Below are positions 16,007-24,931 of a stretch of 64,000 nucleotides of DNA, piece by piece. A model generated the notes under the pieces. It ran no database searches, was not told where the DNA came from, and saw nothing but the letters and a program-made list of their open reading frames with translations. The DNA comes from Desulfitobacterium dehalogenans ATCC 51507 (GTDB lineage: Bacteria; Bacillota; Desulfitobacteriia; Desulfitobacteriales; Desulfitobacteriaceae), in contig NC_018017.1 in assembly GCF_000243155.2 (NCBI RefSeq), positions 3,844,001-3,908,000 of the forward strand. Direction: 5' to 3'. A program made the translations under genes and the position numbers. Each line of letters starts with the position of its first letter. The first letter of the stretch is position 1.

Positions 16007-18481
16007 TTATTGTTTCATGCTTTTTCGTTCCAAAATTTCCTCATAAAGATTCAAATGCCGCTCCACATAGTCTTCAAAACGATAATATTCTAGTGCTAGC
16101 TTTCTGCCAAGCATACCTCTTTCCTCACATTCCTGAGGCGATGCAATCAGGCGCTCAATATTCCGGCACAAGGCATCGCTATCACCCTGAGGGATGCTGA
16201 TGCCGCATTCCGGAGCAAACGCTACGCCTGGTAGTGAAGTCCCGTCGCATACCACAATTGGAATTCCACTGGCCATGGCCTCAATTGCCATCATCCCGAA
16301 CGCTTCAGCCTCAGATGGCATAAGGAACAAATCGCTCGCCTTATAGATCTGCGCCATCAAGCTATCATCTTTAAGCCAGCCATACTCGATGATTTGATAT
16401 TGGGATTTAAATTCGGCCAGAAGATTCTTATTGCCCACCGTAAGCAATGTAATAGGTTTTTGTGGTTTGAGACGACGAAGTGCTTTTTTGATGCATTCCA
16501 ATCCTTTGTAAGGAGAAGTGTCTTCTCTAAAGGAAATAACGAAATGATCTTTCTTCACACCGAACATTTTCTGGAGGTTCTCTTTATTATCGACAGGAGA
16601 GAATAGATCAGTATTGATACCGAATGGTATCTTATGGATATGCTTAAAATGACGGGTGATCGGACTCCTTTTGACCAGGTCGAGCATATAATCGGATGCA
16701 ACGACAATATCCAGATCAGCTTTCTCCATAGTTAGTTTTTTCAATTTCCACATCAACGCTGTATTATCATTTTCCATAGAAAAATTAATGTCGAGTTTCT
16801 CGCAACCACCGCAACCTGTCAGCCATTTATCGCACCCCATAGAATAAATGCAGTGGCCGCTCAATAGCCATGCGTCATGAACTGTAAGAACTGACGGTTT
16901 CTTGGCCGTTATCTCTGTCCAGATCGGTAGCGCGCCCATATCGTTGTGCATAAGATGGTAGTGGACAATATCGGCATCCTGAAAAGCACTATGGTCCATC
17001 ATTTTATAAAGGAACGGATACAGCACGCCGCGTAGACTGAGCGTTTTTTCACTAAGGCGGATCCTATTTCTCAGCCAGACATCCGCCGGGCGATCACAAA
17101 GAGAAATGACATTGTTGTTCTCGCTTTCTTTTTCCATAACAAATTGGCGGCAAGAAATGCCGGGAAGACGATTTATGACCTGCATCATGTCATAACCATT
17201 AAAGCGATTTCCTAGCAAATCAATATTATTAACATGCACGACGGAAGAAAGCCTCTTTCGCGAAAAAAGAACGTGAAATTCTGGAGCCGCCGATACTAAA
17301 CCCAGAGCCTCAAAGAAATTTCGCCGCATAATATCTAAGGTCAGATTATCAAGAAATGCCTGATATCCCCTCTGCGCCACCAAATCTCGATCGCCGGCAT
17401 CCATGATAGTTCTTATCTGTTCTGCAATTCCGTCCGGGTCGAGTGTTGTGCAGATATAGCCTGCATCATAGCGTTCTAAAAAGCGACGAGGAGATGCATA
17501 CTCCGGCCCGTGCATCAGCACCGGGACACCAGTCTTCAGATAAGTGGACAGTTTACTCGGGAAAGACAGGCTGCTCGCTTCCCTGAAATCCTCGCTGAAC
17601 CAATAGGGACAGTAGAGCAGATCGGTGTCAGCCAACTCCGGCAACAATTCATCCTGTTCCATCCAACCCCGGACTTCAATATTTGTTCCCTTTTGGAAAT
17701 GTAAGTGAAAGTACCTGCCATAAAGACGAAGTACGATTTTCTTTCCTTGATAAGACCAACGCAGACGATTCAGCCCTTCGACTAAGGCTTCGTACTCCGC
17801 AGTAGCATAGATCTGACCGCTTAGAGCGATGACAAAGTCATCTTTTTTTTTCATACCCGCAGGGACAACCTTTTCCGGCGTAAATCCCAAGATGACTGGT
17901 ATGCTCTTTTTGCAGCCATAGCGTTGTTGATAAGCTTCCCCCATGGCCCAAGATGCGGCGATGAAACATTCTGAATCCCGAATAGCATTAGCGAAGGCTT
18001 CCATGGTTATGCATGAGGTTTCCGGATCTACTTTATTGGCACTGAGCCACCATTCAGGCGGATCCCATGTCTGAAATACATATGGTATGCCTGACAACTT
18101 TGACACGGGCTGCGCCAGCTGGATCATAACCTGCCCTTGTATGACGCTCCAAATCAACTCGACCCCCTGGGCTTTTGCAAAATTTGCCGCCCTCTCAGCA
18201 ATAGGAGGCAACTCAAAATGAGTTACATGGCTATTTCCCTGGCGGGATACCTCCGGATCTGAGGAAGTGTTTCCCCAATCTTCGCGCGGTTTGTCTACGA
18301 TGACAAAGTCCATTCTATCCAGCTTGTCGGAGGGGATTCGTGCATCAACACCGGGATTTTTAACAACAAAACAGCACAATTGATGCCCTGCGTCAAGCAG
18401 AAAACCACATAGGATATCCAACACAATTCCTGCAGTGTAGTTCTTGCAGGGAGGTATATCCGTAAAAAGCATAATCTTCAT
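16007..18481 (-). CDS. Double glycosyltransferase (two GT4 domains)
   Basis: An 824-residue protein made of two GT-B units. The first (about 1-410) has the SGQIYATAEYEALVE donor-domain start and a degenerate acidic motif. The second (about 430-824) has NNIDLLGNRFNGYDM, SFREDTSPYKGLECI and the full E-x7-E motif EAEAFGMMAIEAMASG. Such fusions build two linkages in a repeat unit or pair an active domain with an inactive one. Here the second domain looks fully catalytic and the first less so. GAGGAGAG precedes the ATG. It sits in the middle of the glycan operon. Confidence 0.85.
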   Translation of the reverse strand: MKIMLFTDIPPCKNYTAGIVLDILCGFLLDAGHQLCCFVVKNPGVDARIPSDKLDRMDFVIVDKPREDWGNTSSDPEVSRQGNSHVTHFELPPIAERAANFAKAQGVELIWSVIQGQVMIQLAQPVSKLSGIPYVFQTWDPPEWWLSANKVDPETSCITMEAFANAIRDSECFIAASWAMGEAYQQRYGCKKSIPVILGFTPEKVVPAGMKKKDDFVIALSGQIYATAEYEALVEGLNRLRWSYQGKKIVLRLYGRYFHLHFQKGTNIEVRGWMEQDELLPELADTDLLYCPYWFSEDFREASSLSFPSKLSTYLKTGVPVLMHGPEYASPRRFLERYDAGYICTTLDPDGIAEQIRTIMDAGDRDLVAQRGYQAFLDNLTLDIMRRNFFEALGLVSAAPEFHVLFSRKRLSSVVHVNNIDLLGNRFNGYDMMQVINRLPGISCRQFVMEKESENNNVISLCDRPADVWLRNRIRLSEKTLSLRGVLYPFLYKMMDHSAFQDADIVHYHLMHNDMGALPIWTEITAKKPSVLTVHDAWLLSGHCIYSMGCDKWLTGCGGCEKLDINFSMENDNTALMWKLKKLTMEKADLDIVVASDYMLDLVKRSPITRHFKHIHKIPFGINTDLFSPVDNKENLQKMFGVKKDHFVISFREDTSPYKGLECIKKALRRLKPQKPITLLTVGNKNLLAEFKSQYQIIEYGWLKDDSLMAQIYKASDLFLMPSEAEAFGMMAIEAMASGIPIVVCDGTSLPGVAFAPECGISIPQGDSDALCRNIERLIASPQECEERGMLGRKLALEYYRFEDYVERHLNLYEEILERKSMKQ

Positions 18482-18502
18482 AGCATCTCTCCTCTGGTAT
18501 TC

Positions 18503-18934
18503 TTACCCTCTCAGTCTATCAATAGTGCCTTTTAAGTAAAGCCTTTTAAACAGCGTGGTTCCTTTCAAGCGGTCCTTTATTCCCCACTGGCCGCTAAGCC
18601 TGCGTCCGAGTCTAAATACTGACTGAGCAATTTGAAAAAAAAATTTTCTAATGCGCTCTTTTCTGGAGGCACATCTTTGCCTTTTGCGGTCCTGCTTAGC
18701 GAATTTCTTCTCCAACTCTCCCCTGTAGGCTCCCCCTTCGAACAATCGCGATTCATATTCACGACACCGGGTTTCCATCTCAGCGATACGGTTTTGGTAC
18801 ACCTTCACTTCAGCCTGGTGGAGCCGATATTCTTCCTGTGAATATTCATATAACAACCGTGTAAACTCGCAACAGGTTTGCTCGAACGCTTCTACCTCTG
18901 ACAAAGGTGCAGCATCTTTTTGCGGAAGCTTCAA
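18503..18934 (-). CDS. Coiled-coil protein of glycan operon, unknown function
   Basis: A 143-residue basic protein. Residues 10-95 are strongly helical and heptad-like (CEFTRLLYEYSQEEYRLHQ onward); the C-terminal part (FFFQIAQSVFRLGRRLSG) is amphipathic and very basic, suited to a membrane surface. TTG start with GGGGGG six bases upstream. It lies between two glycosyltransferase genes on the same strand with gaps of about 15-20 bases. The shape resembles the coiled-coil tail of the 12.2-13.5 kb methyltransferase, so it might scaffold the enzymes, but that is a guess. Confidence 0.65.
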   Translation of the reverse strand: MKLPQKDAAPLSEVEAFEQTCCEFTRLLYEYSQEEYRLHQAEVKVYQNRIAEMETRCREYESRLFEGGAYRGELEKKFAKQDRKRQRCASRKERIRKFFFQIAQSVFRLGRRLSGQWGIKDRLKGTTLFKRLYLKGTIDRLRG

Positions 18935-18948
18935 TTCGTTCCCCCCAT

Positions 18949-20112
18949 TTACAAAAATAAATCTTGAATCCGTCCGTCCATCTCTGCGGCACGATCCCCG
19001 AGCCGAAATCGGCCATATCTTTCCGCGCCGCTTTCGCAGCCGTTTCGAAGAATCTGCAACAAATGTGAGTAAATATCATTCGTTTGACAGCGTACACACC
19101 GCCCGCCGATCTGTTTCATTATATCCCCCGTCGCACTATCCTCATCACCGATGGCAAAAATAGGCTTTCCCGTAGACATATAGTCGTATAGTTTGGACGG
19201 TATATATATGTTTTTCTCCGGACTGTCAAACAGTGGGTCGACGGCCAGCAGACAATCCGCTCGGTACATCTCCTCTAAACTTTCTTCATAGGGAATCTGG
19301 CCCACAATCTGAAAGGCGGAAGCTGCCGCAGAATTACGAATGCATTGCGCTTCGGCCTTACAGAGGAAACCGATCTGGCGGACGGTTAGCCGTGAGAACA
19401 GCTTGGGGTGTTTCACTAAAAGCAGCTCTAAAGCCGCTACAAAGGGCGCTAATGTGCGGTTGCCGTAAACTTGTCCCACATGAGCTATCACAAATGTTCC
19501 GTCCGGTTTCCTAGGTGGCTTTTGCCGAACGCCCTCATGTCCATAAGGAGCAATACATATTTTAGAACGGTATTTTTCATACTGAGCTCCAGTGATATAC
19601 TTTGCAAGCCTCTCATTATTAAAAACAAGCAAATCGGACATTGTCACAGCTATCTTTGCTGGTATTCCATATAGTTTCATAAGCCAATAACTTGGCCTAT
19701 GCCTATTGTCCTTTTTCCATGGAATAGGAAACTGGATAAACGGCGAATTCCAAACAGGATCAGAAAAATATACCGCCCATTTAATTTTAGGTTTTAACAA
19801 TTTAATTATTAAGCCTGCAAGATGGCCATTGGGGGGCATTACCCTGGACAGTATAACCTGGTAGTCATTCTCTTTGTCCAGTTTTTTAAAGAGCACTGCA
19901 GTTCGTATAGGCCAAAAAAAATATTTTCCTTTGATAGGGTAAGCTTGAATATTTTCAGTTATCTTCCCCTCTTCCAATCCGGGTACCTGGCCGCAGCACA
20001 CATCAAAAGTATGTCTCGAATGTTTCAGCGTACGGAAACATACCACGCTTTCGCCAGACATCATCGGGGGAAACTCCCAAGCCAATGTAAAAACTCTTTC
20101 TCTACTTCCCAT
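18949..20112 (-). CDS. GT4-like glycosyltransferase
   Basis: A 387-residue GT-B protein. The N-terminus (LAWEFPPMMSGESVVCFRT) has the pattern of WcaI/GT4-type enzymes, and the C-terminal domain carries FVIAHVGQVYGNRTL and IPSKLYDYMSTGKPIFAIG. The latter replaces the usual E-x7-E with the PSKLYDYM form common in this subgroup. It starts four bases after the stop of the ABC ATPase gene. Its ribosome site is weak, so it probably depends on translational coupling. Confidence 0.8.
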   Translation of the reverse strand: MGSRERVFTLAWEFPPMMSGESVVCFRTLKHSRHTFDVCCGQVPGLEEGKITENIQAYPIKGKYFFWPIRTAVLFKKLDKENDYQVILSRVMPPNGHLAGLIIKLLKPKIKWAVYFSDPVWNSPFIQFPIPWKKDNRHRPSYWLMKLYGIPAKIAVTMSDLLVFNNERLAKYITGAQYEKYRSKICIAPYGHEGVRQKPPRKPDGTFVIAHVGQVYGNRTLAPFVAALELLLVKHPKLFSRLTVRQIGFLCKAEAQCIRNSAAASAFQIVGQIPYEESLEEMYRADCLLAVDPLFDSPEKNIYIPSKLYDYMSTGKPIFAIGDEDSATGDIMKQIGGRCVRCQTNDIYSHLLQILRNGCESGAERYGRFRLGDRAAEMDGRIQDLFL

Positions 20113-20116
20113 TCAA

Positions 20117-20851
20117 TCACATCGCCTCATATTTACTGCAGACTTCTTCTGACGGGCCCACTTCCTTCAATATACCTTTTTCCAACCAGGCAACCCTAGC
20201 GCAGTACTTTTTGAGTATATCGTTGGAATGTGATACCATCAACACTGTTGTCCCACCACTCATGAGTTCATTGATACGTTGATTGCATTTCTCTTGGAAC
20301 TTATAATCCCCGACACCTAGAATCTCGTCCACAATTAGGATTTCCGGATTTACCATTGTAGCGACTGAGAATCCAAGACGTGCATACATACCGGATGAAA
20401 AATTCTTAAGAGGAACATCTTCAAACTCCCACAGCTCTGCAAAGTTCATAATTTCCTTATATCGTTTCTGCATATATTTCCCACTGTATCCCATTACTGC
20501 ACCATTCATAAAAACATTTTCTTTAGCAGTAAGATCGGCATCAAAGCCAGCTCCCAGCTCAATAAGCGGTGCGACTGTCCCTTCAATTTTTATATTTCCC
20601 AACGTAGGTTTCAATACCCCGGCTACCAATTTAAGCAAGGTTGATTTCCCAGCTCCGTTTAAGCCAACCAGTCCGAAGACCTCACCTTTTTTTATCTCCA
20701 GCGATACATCCCGCAGTGCCCAGAACTCATCAAAGAACAGTTGCCTTTTCAGCATACGAATAAAATATTCTTTTAGACTGTCAACACGTTCTCTGCTTAA
20801 GTTAAAACGCATAGATATGTTTTCTATTTTTATAGCTATATCATTACTCAT
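20117..20851 (-). CDS. ABC-2 type glycan exporter, ATPase subunit (Wzt/TagH-like)
   Basis: A 244-residue ATPase with Walker A GLNGAGKST near residue 60, the signature FSSGMYARLGFS and Walker B ILIVDEIL. It is of the TagH/Wzt type but lacks the C-terminal carbohydrate-binding domain of O9a-type Wzt, so it resembles teichoic-acid exporters. It pairs with the permease gene nine bases upstream. It powers export of an undecaprenyl-linked glycan finished in the cytoplasm. Confidence 0.92.
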   Translation of the reverse strand: MSNDIAIKIENISMRFNLSRERVDSLKEYFIRMLKRQLFFDEFWALRDVSLEIKKGEVFGLVGLNGAGKSTLLKLVAGVLKPTLGNIKIEGTVAPLIELGAGFDADLTAKENVFMNGAVMGYSGKYMQKRYKEIMNFAELWEFEDVPLKNFSSGMYARLGFSVATMVNPEILIVDEILGVGDYKFQEKCNQRINELMSGGTTVLMVSHSNDILKKYCARVAWLEKGILKEVGPSEEVCSKYEAM

Positions 20852-20860
20852 AAGTTCACC

Positions 20861-21835
20861 CTAAATATGCAAAATAAATTGATCTTGTTTTTTATAAAAA
20901 ACGAAAAGCCCAACAGCGACAGATACAAAAGCAAGAGTCAAGCAGACAATATTCTGCCAGATAGTAGGCATTCCGCCATAAATGGATACTGTTCGAAAAT
21001 ACTCTACAAAATGATACATGGGGTTCAAGGATATTACCAGCCGGAAATGTTCAGGAATAATACTGATAGGATAGAATATCGGCGTTAAATATGTGAGAGC
21101 TGTAATCAAAATTCCGTATAAATACATCATATCGCGAAAAAAAACAACTGCCGCTGACAATATCAACCCAACTCCCAAAGAAAAGATAAAAATATAGATA
21201 ATTGGAACAATCATAAGAAGCATCGTTAGATGAAAAGAGCTTTGCGTGAGTACCATGACTAGTATCAAAGCCACCAGCGATAAAGTAAAGTTCACCAAGC
21301 TGGACAATAATCGTGAAAGCGGAAAAATATATTTCGGCATATTTACCTTCTTTATCATACTTGCCCCGTTCAGGACCGAAGTCATCGCCATATTGGTAGA
21401 CTCGCTAAAAAAAGAAAAAACAATCTGCCCGCTTAATAAATAGACTGGGTAATTTTCAATATCAAATCGGAACAGAGTCGAGAATACAATAGTCAAGATG
21501 ATCATGGTAAACAGTGGATTAAGAATCGTCCACAATATTCCAAGGACAGAACGCTTGTACTTAGCCTTAAAGTCCCTCCTGACCAATTGATAAAGCAAAG
21601 GTTGATACTTAAATAGCTTAGCTAAATACGGTGTTATGGCTTTCCATTTATAAATCGCCGAAACAATAATAATAATTGTCAAGGACATAAACCCACTGAT
21701 TGTAAATAGCCGCATACTTTTCCAGTGCAGGTCTGTCTCATTCTCAAAAACCAGCCATGTATTGTAAATGAAAATAAACAATAGTAAAGCCGTTAAAATG
21801 GACCATATTGCAATATATTTCAATTTTGACCCCAA
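20861..21835 (-). CDS. ABC-2 type glycan exporter, permease subunit (Wzm/TagG-like)
   Basis: 324 residues. The ABC-2 core (from about residue 70) begins with YQPLLYQLVRRDFKAKYKRSVLGILWTIL in outline, the classic TagG/Wzm entry, and has six hydrophobic helices. Two extra membrane helices precede it (residues 8-28 and 45-63), which is unusual. Start choice is uncertain: TTG at 21835 or a second TTG at 21823 that has GGGG six bases upstream. It works with the adjacent ATPase. Confidence 0.88.
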   Translation of the reverse strand: MGSKLKYIAIWSILTALLLFIFIYNTWLVFENETDLHWKSMRLFTISGFMSLTIIIIVSAIYKWKAITPYLAKLFKYQPLLYQLVRRDFKAKYKRSVLGILWTILNPLFTMIILTIVFSTLFRFDIENYPVYLLSGQIVFSFFSESTNMAMTSVLNGASMIKKVNMPKYIFPLSRLLSSLVNFTLSLVALILVMVLTQSSFHLTMLLMIVPIIYIFIFSLGVGLILSAAVVFFRDMMYLYGILITALTYLTPIFYPISIIPEHFRLVISLNPMYHFVEYFRTVSIYGGMPTIWQNIVCLTLAFVSVAVGLFVFYKKQDQFILHI

Positions 21836-21855
21836 ATCTCTAACACGTCCAATCT

Positions 21856-22989
21856 CTATATATTCTGTTTTATAGAAACTGCTTCATACCAACCTTGCAG
21901 CCTGTTTGCCTCTTCTATTATATCATACCCCGCCTGTTCCAGTTCTTCGTTCTGTGTCTGTCTCTCATAAGATCCAGCTTTGATCAGCGCCAACACCTTC
22001 TCCGCCCACACAGAAGCAGGCTGAGACAAATTGCAATACTCCATCAGGTCTGTAATCTTCGCTTCTCTCGGCACAGCTTCGGATACAATTGTCAGTAGCC
22101 CGGCTGCCTGAGCTTCGATAACCGCCATTCCAAGGCCTTCATAGTGAGATGGGAAGAGAAAGACATCCATGGCTTGCAGGATGTCATTGACATTGTTTCG
22201 TATTCCCAGGAATAAGGCTGAACCTGTCAAGCCGAAGGATTCAGCCTTTTGTCGGATTTCTTGTTCCAACTCCCCAGAGCCAACCATGACCAGAACTGCA
22301 TCCGCATTTTCTTTATGTATTTCACTAAATATATCAATCAGAAAATCATGGTTCTTCTGGTAAACAAATCTTCCTACATGCCCAACGACAAGTTTTCCAT
22401 CAAGATGGAACTCTCGCCGTATTCGGTTACGCACCTGTTCATTGTACGAGAACTTTTCTATATCAATAGCATTCTTAATCAAACGCACTTTCCCTGAGTC
22501 ATAAAAGCTCTCCCCGAACAGCCATTTCCCAGCAAAAGCTGAGCAAGCGCAATAGTGCGTGGCAAAAAGTCTGGCCAACAGACGCAAGACGTATTTCATT
22601 TTCGTCTTTTTTCCTTCACCCGACGCAGCGGTGCTGTGGTTATGAGTTATTCTAACAGGAACACCTGCTCTCCATGCCGCATAGAGCGGAAACACGTTTA
22701 AAGTATTCAAATGGGCATGGACCATCTGGTAGCGGTTTTCCTTAAATATTTTAGACCATTGGTTTACGCTTTCAAACACATTCTGTTCATAAGGAGCTAC
22801 TTTATAGATACATCCGCCCAATTGGAGGATTTCTTCATCGACTGGGGTCTCGTCATATCCATCTATAATAAAATCAAACTGAATCCTCTCGCGGTTGATA
22901 TGTCGATAGTATTCCATTACAACAGTATCGACTCCGCTTAAGTTAGCCTTGCCGATGACCTGCGCTATCCGAATCGGTTCGTTTACCAT
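21856..22989 (-). CDS. GT4 glycosyltransferase (EpsF/CapM-like)
   Basis: About 377 residues. IRIAQVIGKANLSGVDTVVMEY opens the acceptor domain in outline as in EpsF-type enzymes; VGHVGRFVYQKNHDFLI and FPSHYEGLGMAVIEAQAAG form the donor domain with intact glutamates. ATG at 22989 is preferred: the longer reading frame begins with a repetitive MRMRMR stretch that overlaps the previous gene. It is the second gene of the operon, right after the priming transferase, so it may add the second sugar. Confidence 0.85.
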   Translation of the reverse strand: MVNEPIRIAQVIGKANLSGVDTVVMEYYRHINRERIQFDFIIDGYDETPVDEEILQLGGCIYKVAPYEQNVFESVNQWSKIFKENRYQMVHAHLNTLNVFPLYAAWRAGVPVRITHNHSTAASGEGKKTKMKYVLRLLARLFATHYCACSAFAGKWLFGESFYDSGKVRLIKNAIDIEKFSYNEQVRNRIRREFHLDGKLVVGHVGRFVYQKNHDFLIDIFSEIHKENADAVLVMVGSGELEQEIRQKAESFGLTGSALFLGIRNNVNDILQAMDVFLFPSHYEGLGMAVIEAQAAGLLTIVSEAVPREAKITDLMEYCNLSQPASVWAEKVLALIKAGSYERQTQNEELEQAGYDIIEEANRLQGWYEAVSIKQNI

Positions 22990-23005
22990 TGATCTCTCGC
23001 TTTCT

Positions 23006-24397
23006 TTAATACGCATTCTCATTCGCAAACCCTTTAAATACCGTCACAACTAATATCTTTAAATCAAACATAAACGTCCAATTCTCAATATAGTAGATAT
23101 CACATTCAATCCTCTTGCGAATCGAAGTATCTCCCCGCCAGCCGTTAACCTGCGCCCAGCCGGTTATACCCGGCCGTACATGATGCTTAATCATGTATCG
23201 GGGGATCTTCTCCTTGAATTGCTCTACAAAAAAAGGGCGCTCCGGCCTAGGTCCCACCAGACTCATATCCCCTTTAAGGACGTTCCAAAGCTGTGGCAGT
23301 TCATCAAGACTGGTTTTGCGCAATACATTTCCCAGCCTTGTTTTGCGATTGTCTTCCTTTGTAGTCCATTCCTTGTCCGATTCCTCAATAGTCTGCACTC
23401 TCATCGTACGGAATTTGTACATCATAAAATTCTTCTTATTTAACCCAACCCTCTCCTGAGAGAAAATGACAGACCCGGGAGAATCGACCTTAATACCGAT
23501 GATTATAATTAGAAATACGGGTAAGCAAATGACTAATCCTACAAAGGATACGGCAATATCAAAAAATCTCTTAGCTAATGCCTTCAAAAAATTGTCCAAG
23601 GGAACATGTCGTATATTGATGAGAGGAATACCATCCACCTCATCTATCTGAGGTTTTGCCGGGATAAAGCGGGCATAATCCGGAACGATTTGGGTACGAA
23701 CACCACTTTTTTCACAGATTTTAATAATATTTCTAAAGATGACATAATCCTTTGTACTGATTGTTATAAAGATTTCATCGATCTTGCTTTCTATAATAAT
23801 ATTTTCCAGATCGCTGATTCCACCAATTACTGTGACTCCAGCCAGTTTTTTACCTACTGATGTAGTCTCATCAACAATTCCAATAATCTCATAGCCAAGA
23901 TATCGATTTTCTTTGAGGGCATTAGCAAGCCTTCTAGCCAATCTTCCCGTACCGACAATTAAAACGTGTTTTTTGTTATACCCTTTTTCACGGATATTAT
24001 TGAGTATTGCTCTAAGCGTCACCCGCTCTGCTACGGTAAAGATACTTGTAAGAATTACAAAATAGATAAGAACCTGGCGGGAATAGTGAATCTCTTTGAT
24101 AATATAGAGAAGTGTAAAGAGAATCATGGTGCTCAGGAAGTTAGCCTGTATGATCTTCCCTACTTCAAAGGACAAGCTCTTCCGACGCCTTGCTTCATAA
24201 AGGCCCAAAAAGTAATAAAGAAAGAAATGGAGCGGAACCAGAAGGGCCAGAGTAGGGATATAGCTTTCAAATTCCAGATGGTCTCCTTCATAATTCAAAA
24301 ACCTAAGCCAATAAGCTAGAACTAAGGCAATGACTACCATACTCAGATCAAGAATGACTTGAATCTTATTCAGTGTTTTCTGGTTTTCCCTGATCAT
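23006..24397 (-). CDS. Undecaprenyl-phosphate sugar-1-phosphate transferase (WcaJ/WbaP-type)
   Basis: The priming enzyme of the first glycan system, moving a sugar phosphate onto undecaprenyl phosphate. 463 residues: four to five N-terminal membrane helices (10-120), a CoA-binding-like domain (VLIVGTGRLARRLA near 145), one more helix near 280, and the catalytic domain with KVDSPGSVIFSQERVG, YKFRTMR, KTSLDELPQLWNVLKGDMSLVGPRPE in outline and GITGWAQVNG. The length and layout match the WcaJ type that uses UDP-glucose or UDP-galactose. GGAGAG precedes the ATG. It is the first gene of the long minus-strand operon. Confidence 0.93.
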   Translation of the reverse strand: MIRENQKTLNKIQVILDLSMVVIALVLAYWLRFLNYEGDHLEFESYIPTLALLVPLHFFLYYFLGLYEARRRKSLSFEVGKIIQANFLSTMILFTLLYIIKEIHYSRQVLIYFVILTSIFTVAERVTLRAILNNIREKGYNKKHVLIVGTGRLARRLANALKENRYLGYEIIGIVDETTSVGKKLAGVTVIGGISDLENIIIESKIDEIFITISTKDYVIFRNIIKICEKSGVRTQIVPDYARFIPAKPQIDEVDGIPLINIRHVPLDNFLKALAKRFFDIAVSFVGLVICLPVFLIIIIGIKVDSPGSVIFSQERVGLNKKNFMMYKFRTMRVQTIEESDKEWTTKEDNRKTRLGNVLRKTSLDELPQLWNVLKGDMSLVGPRPERPFFVEQFKEKIPRYMIKHHVRPGITGWAQVNGWRGDTSIRKRIECDIYYIENWTFMFDLKILVVTVFKGFANENAY

Positions 24398-24931
24398 TTA
24401 CTTCTCTCCGATAATTGTCTTTAATACCTCTTCATTTAGCAACACTTCTTTCCTATTCGACAATTACATAAAAAGTCCTTTTCTTTTTCGTTTGTATTAC
24501 CATCTCAAGAGACTCAAAAATCTGGAACTCTCTGAAAGCTGTGGGTTATCCGTTTGCTGAATTCTTCTGCTGTCGGAATAAACGAAAACTATGGAAGCCA
24601 TCAAAAATAAACGATCAACTTTAAAATGTATTTTTATTCATATATATTGAATTTTCTATGTAGCAAATATTAGGTAGAGTAAATGTGTCGATTTTTGAAG
24701 GATTTAACTTTTTTACGTAGAACATACACTGTATCATTATTTTGCAAGAGCCAAGAACCATTGCCTAAATAAACTTAAGCGCAAGGAGGGGAATTACGAG
24801 TATACTTAGAAAGACTTTTATGATGAGGCGAACTTATGACAAAAAATCGAAGTGCTTAATTCTTAATACCCATATCATGCCAAATCAACGATATGGATAA
24901 ATATCACTCACCCAATTCAAGGAGGATTTAT
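24398..24931. other. Divergent intergenic region between glycan operon and CWB2 gene
   Basis: A 534-base AT-rich stretch that must hold the promoters for both directions. I see no reading frame of interest, no repeat family member and no known riboswitch pattern; I looked specifically for a cyclic-di-GMP (GEMM) core. AAGGAGGA lies five bases before the ATG at 24932. A small inverted pair, CATATCAT and ATATGGAT (24871-24898), sits just upstream. Confidence 0.5.
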
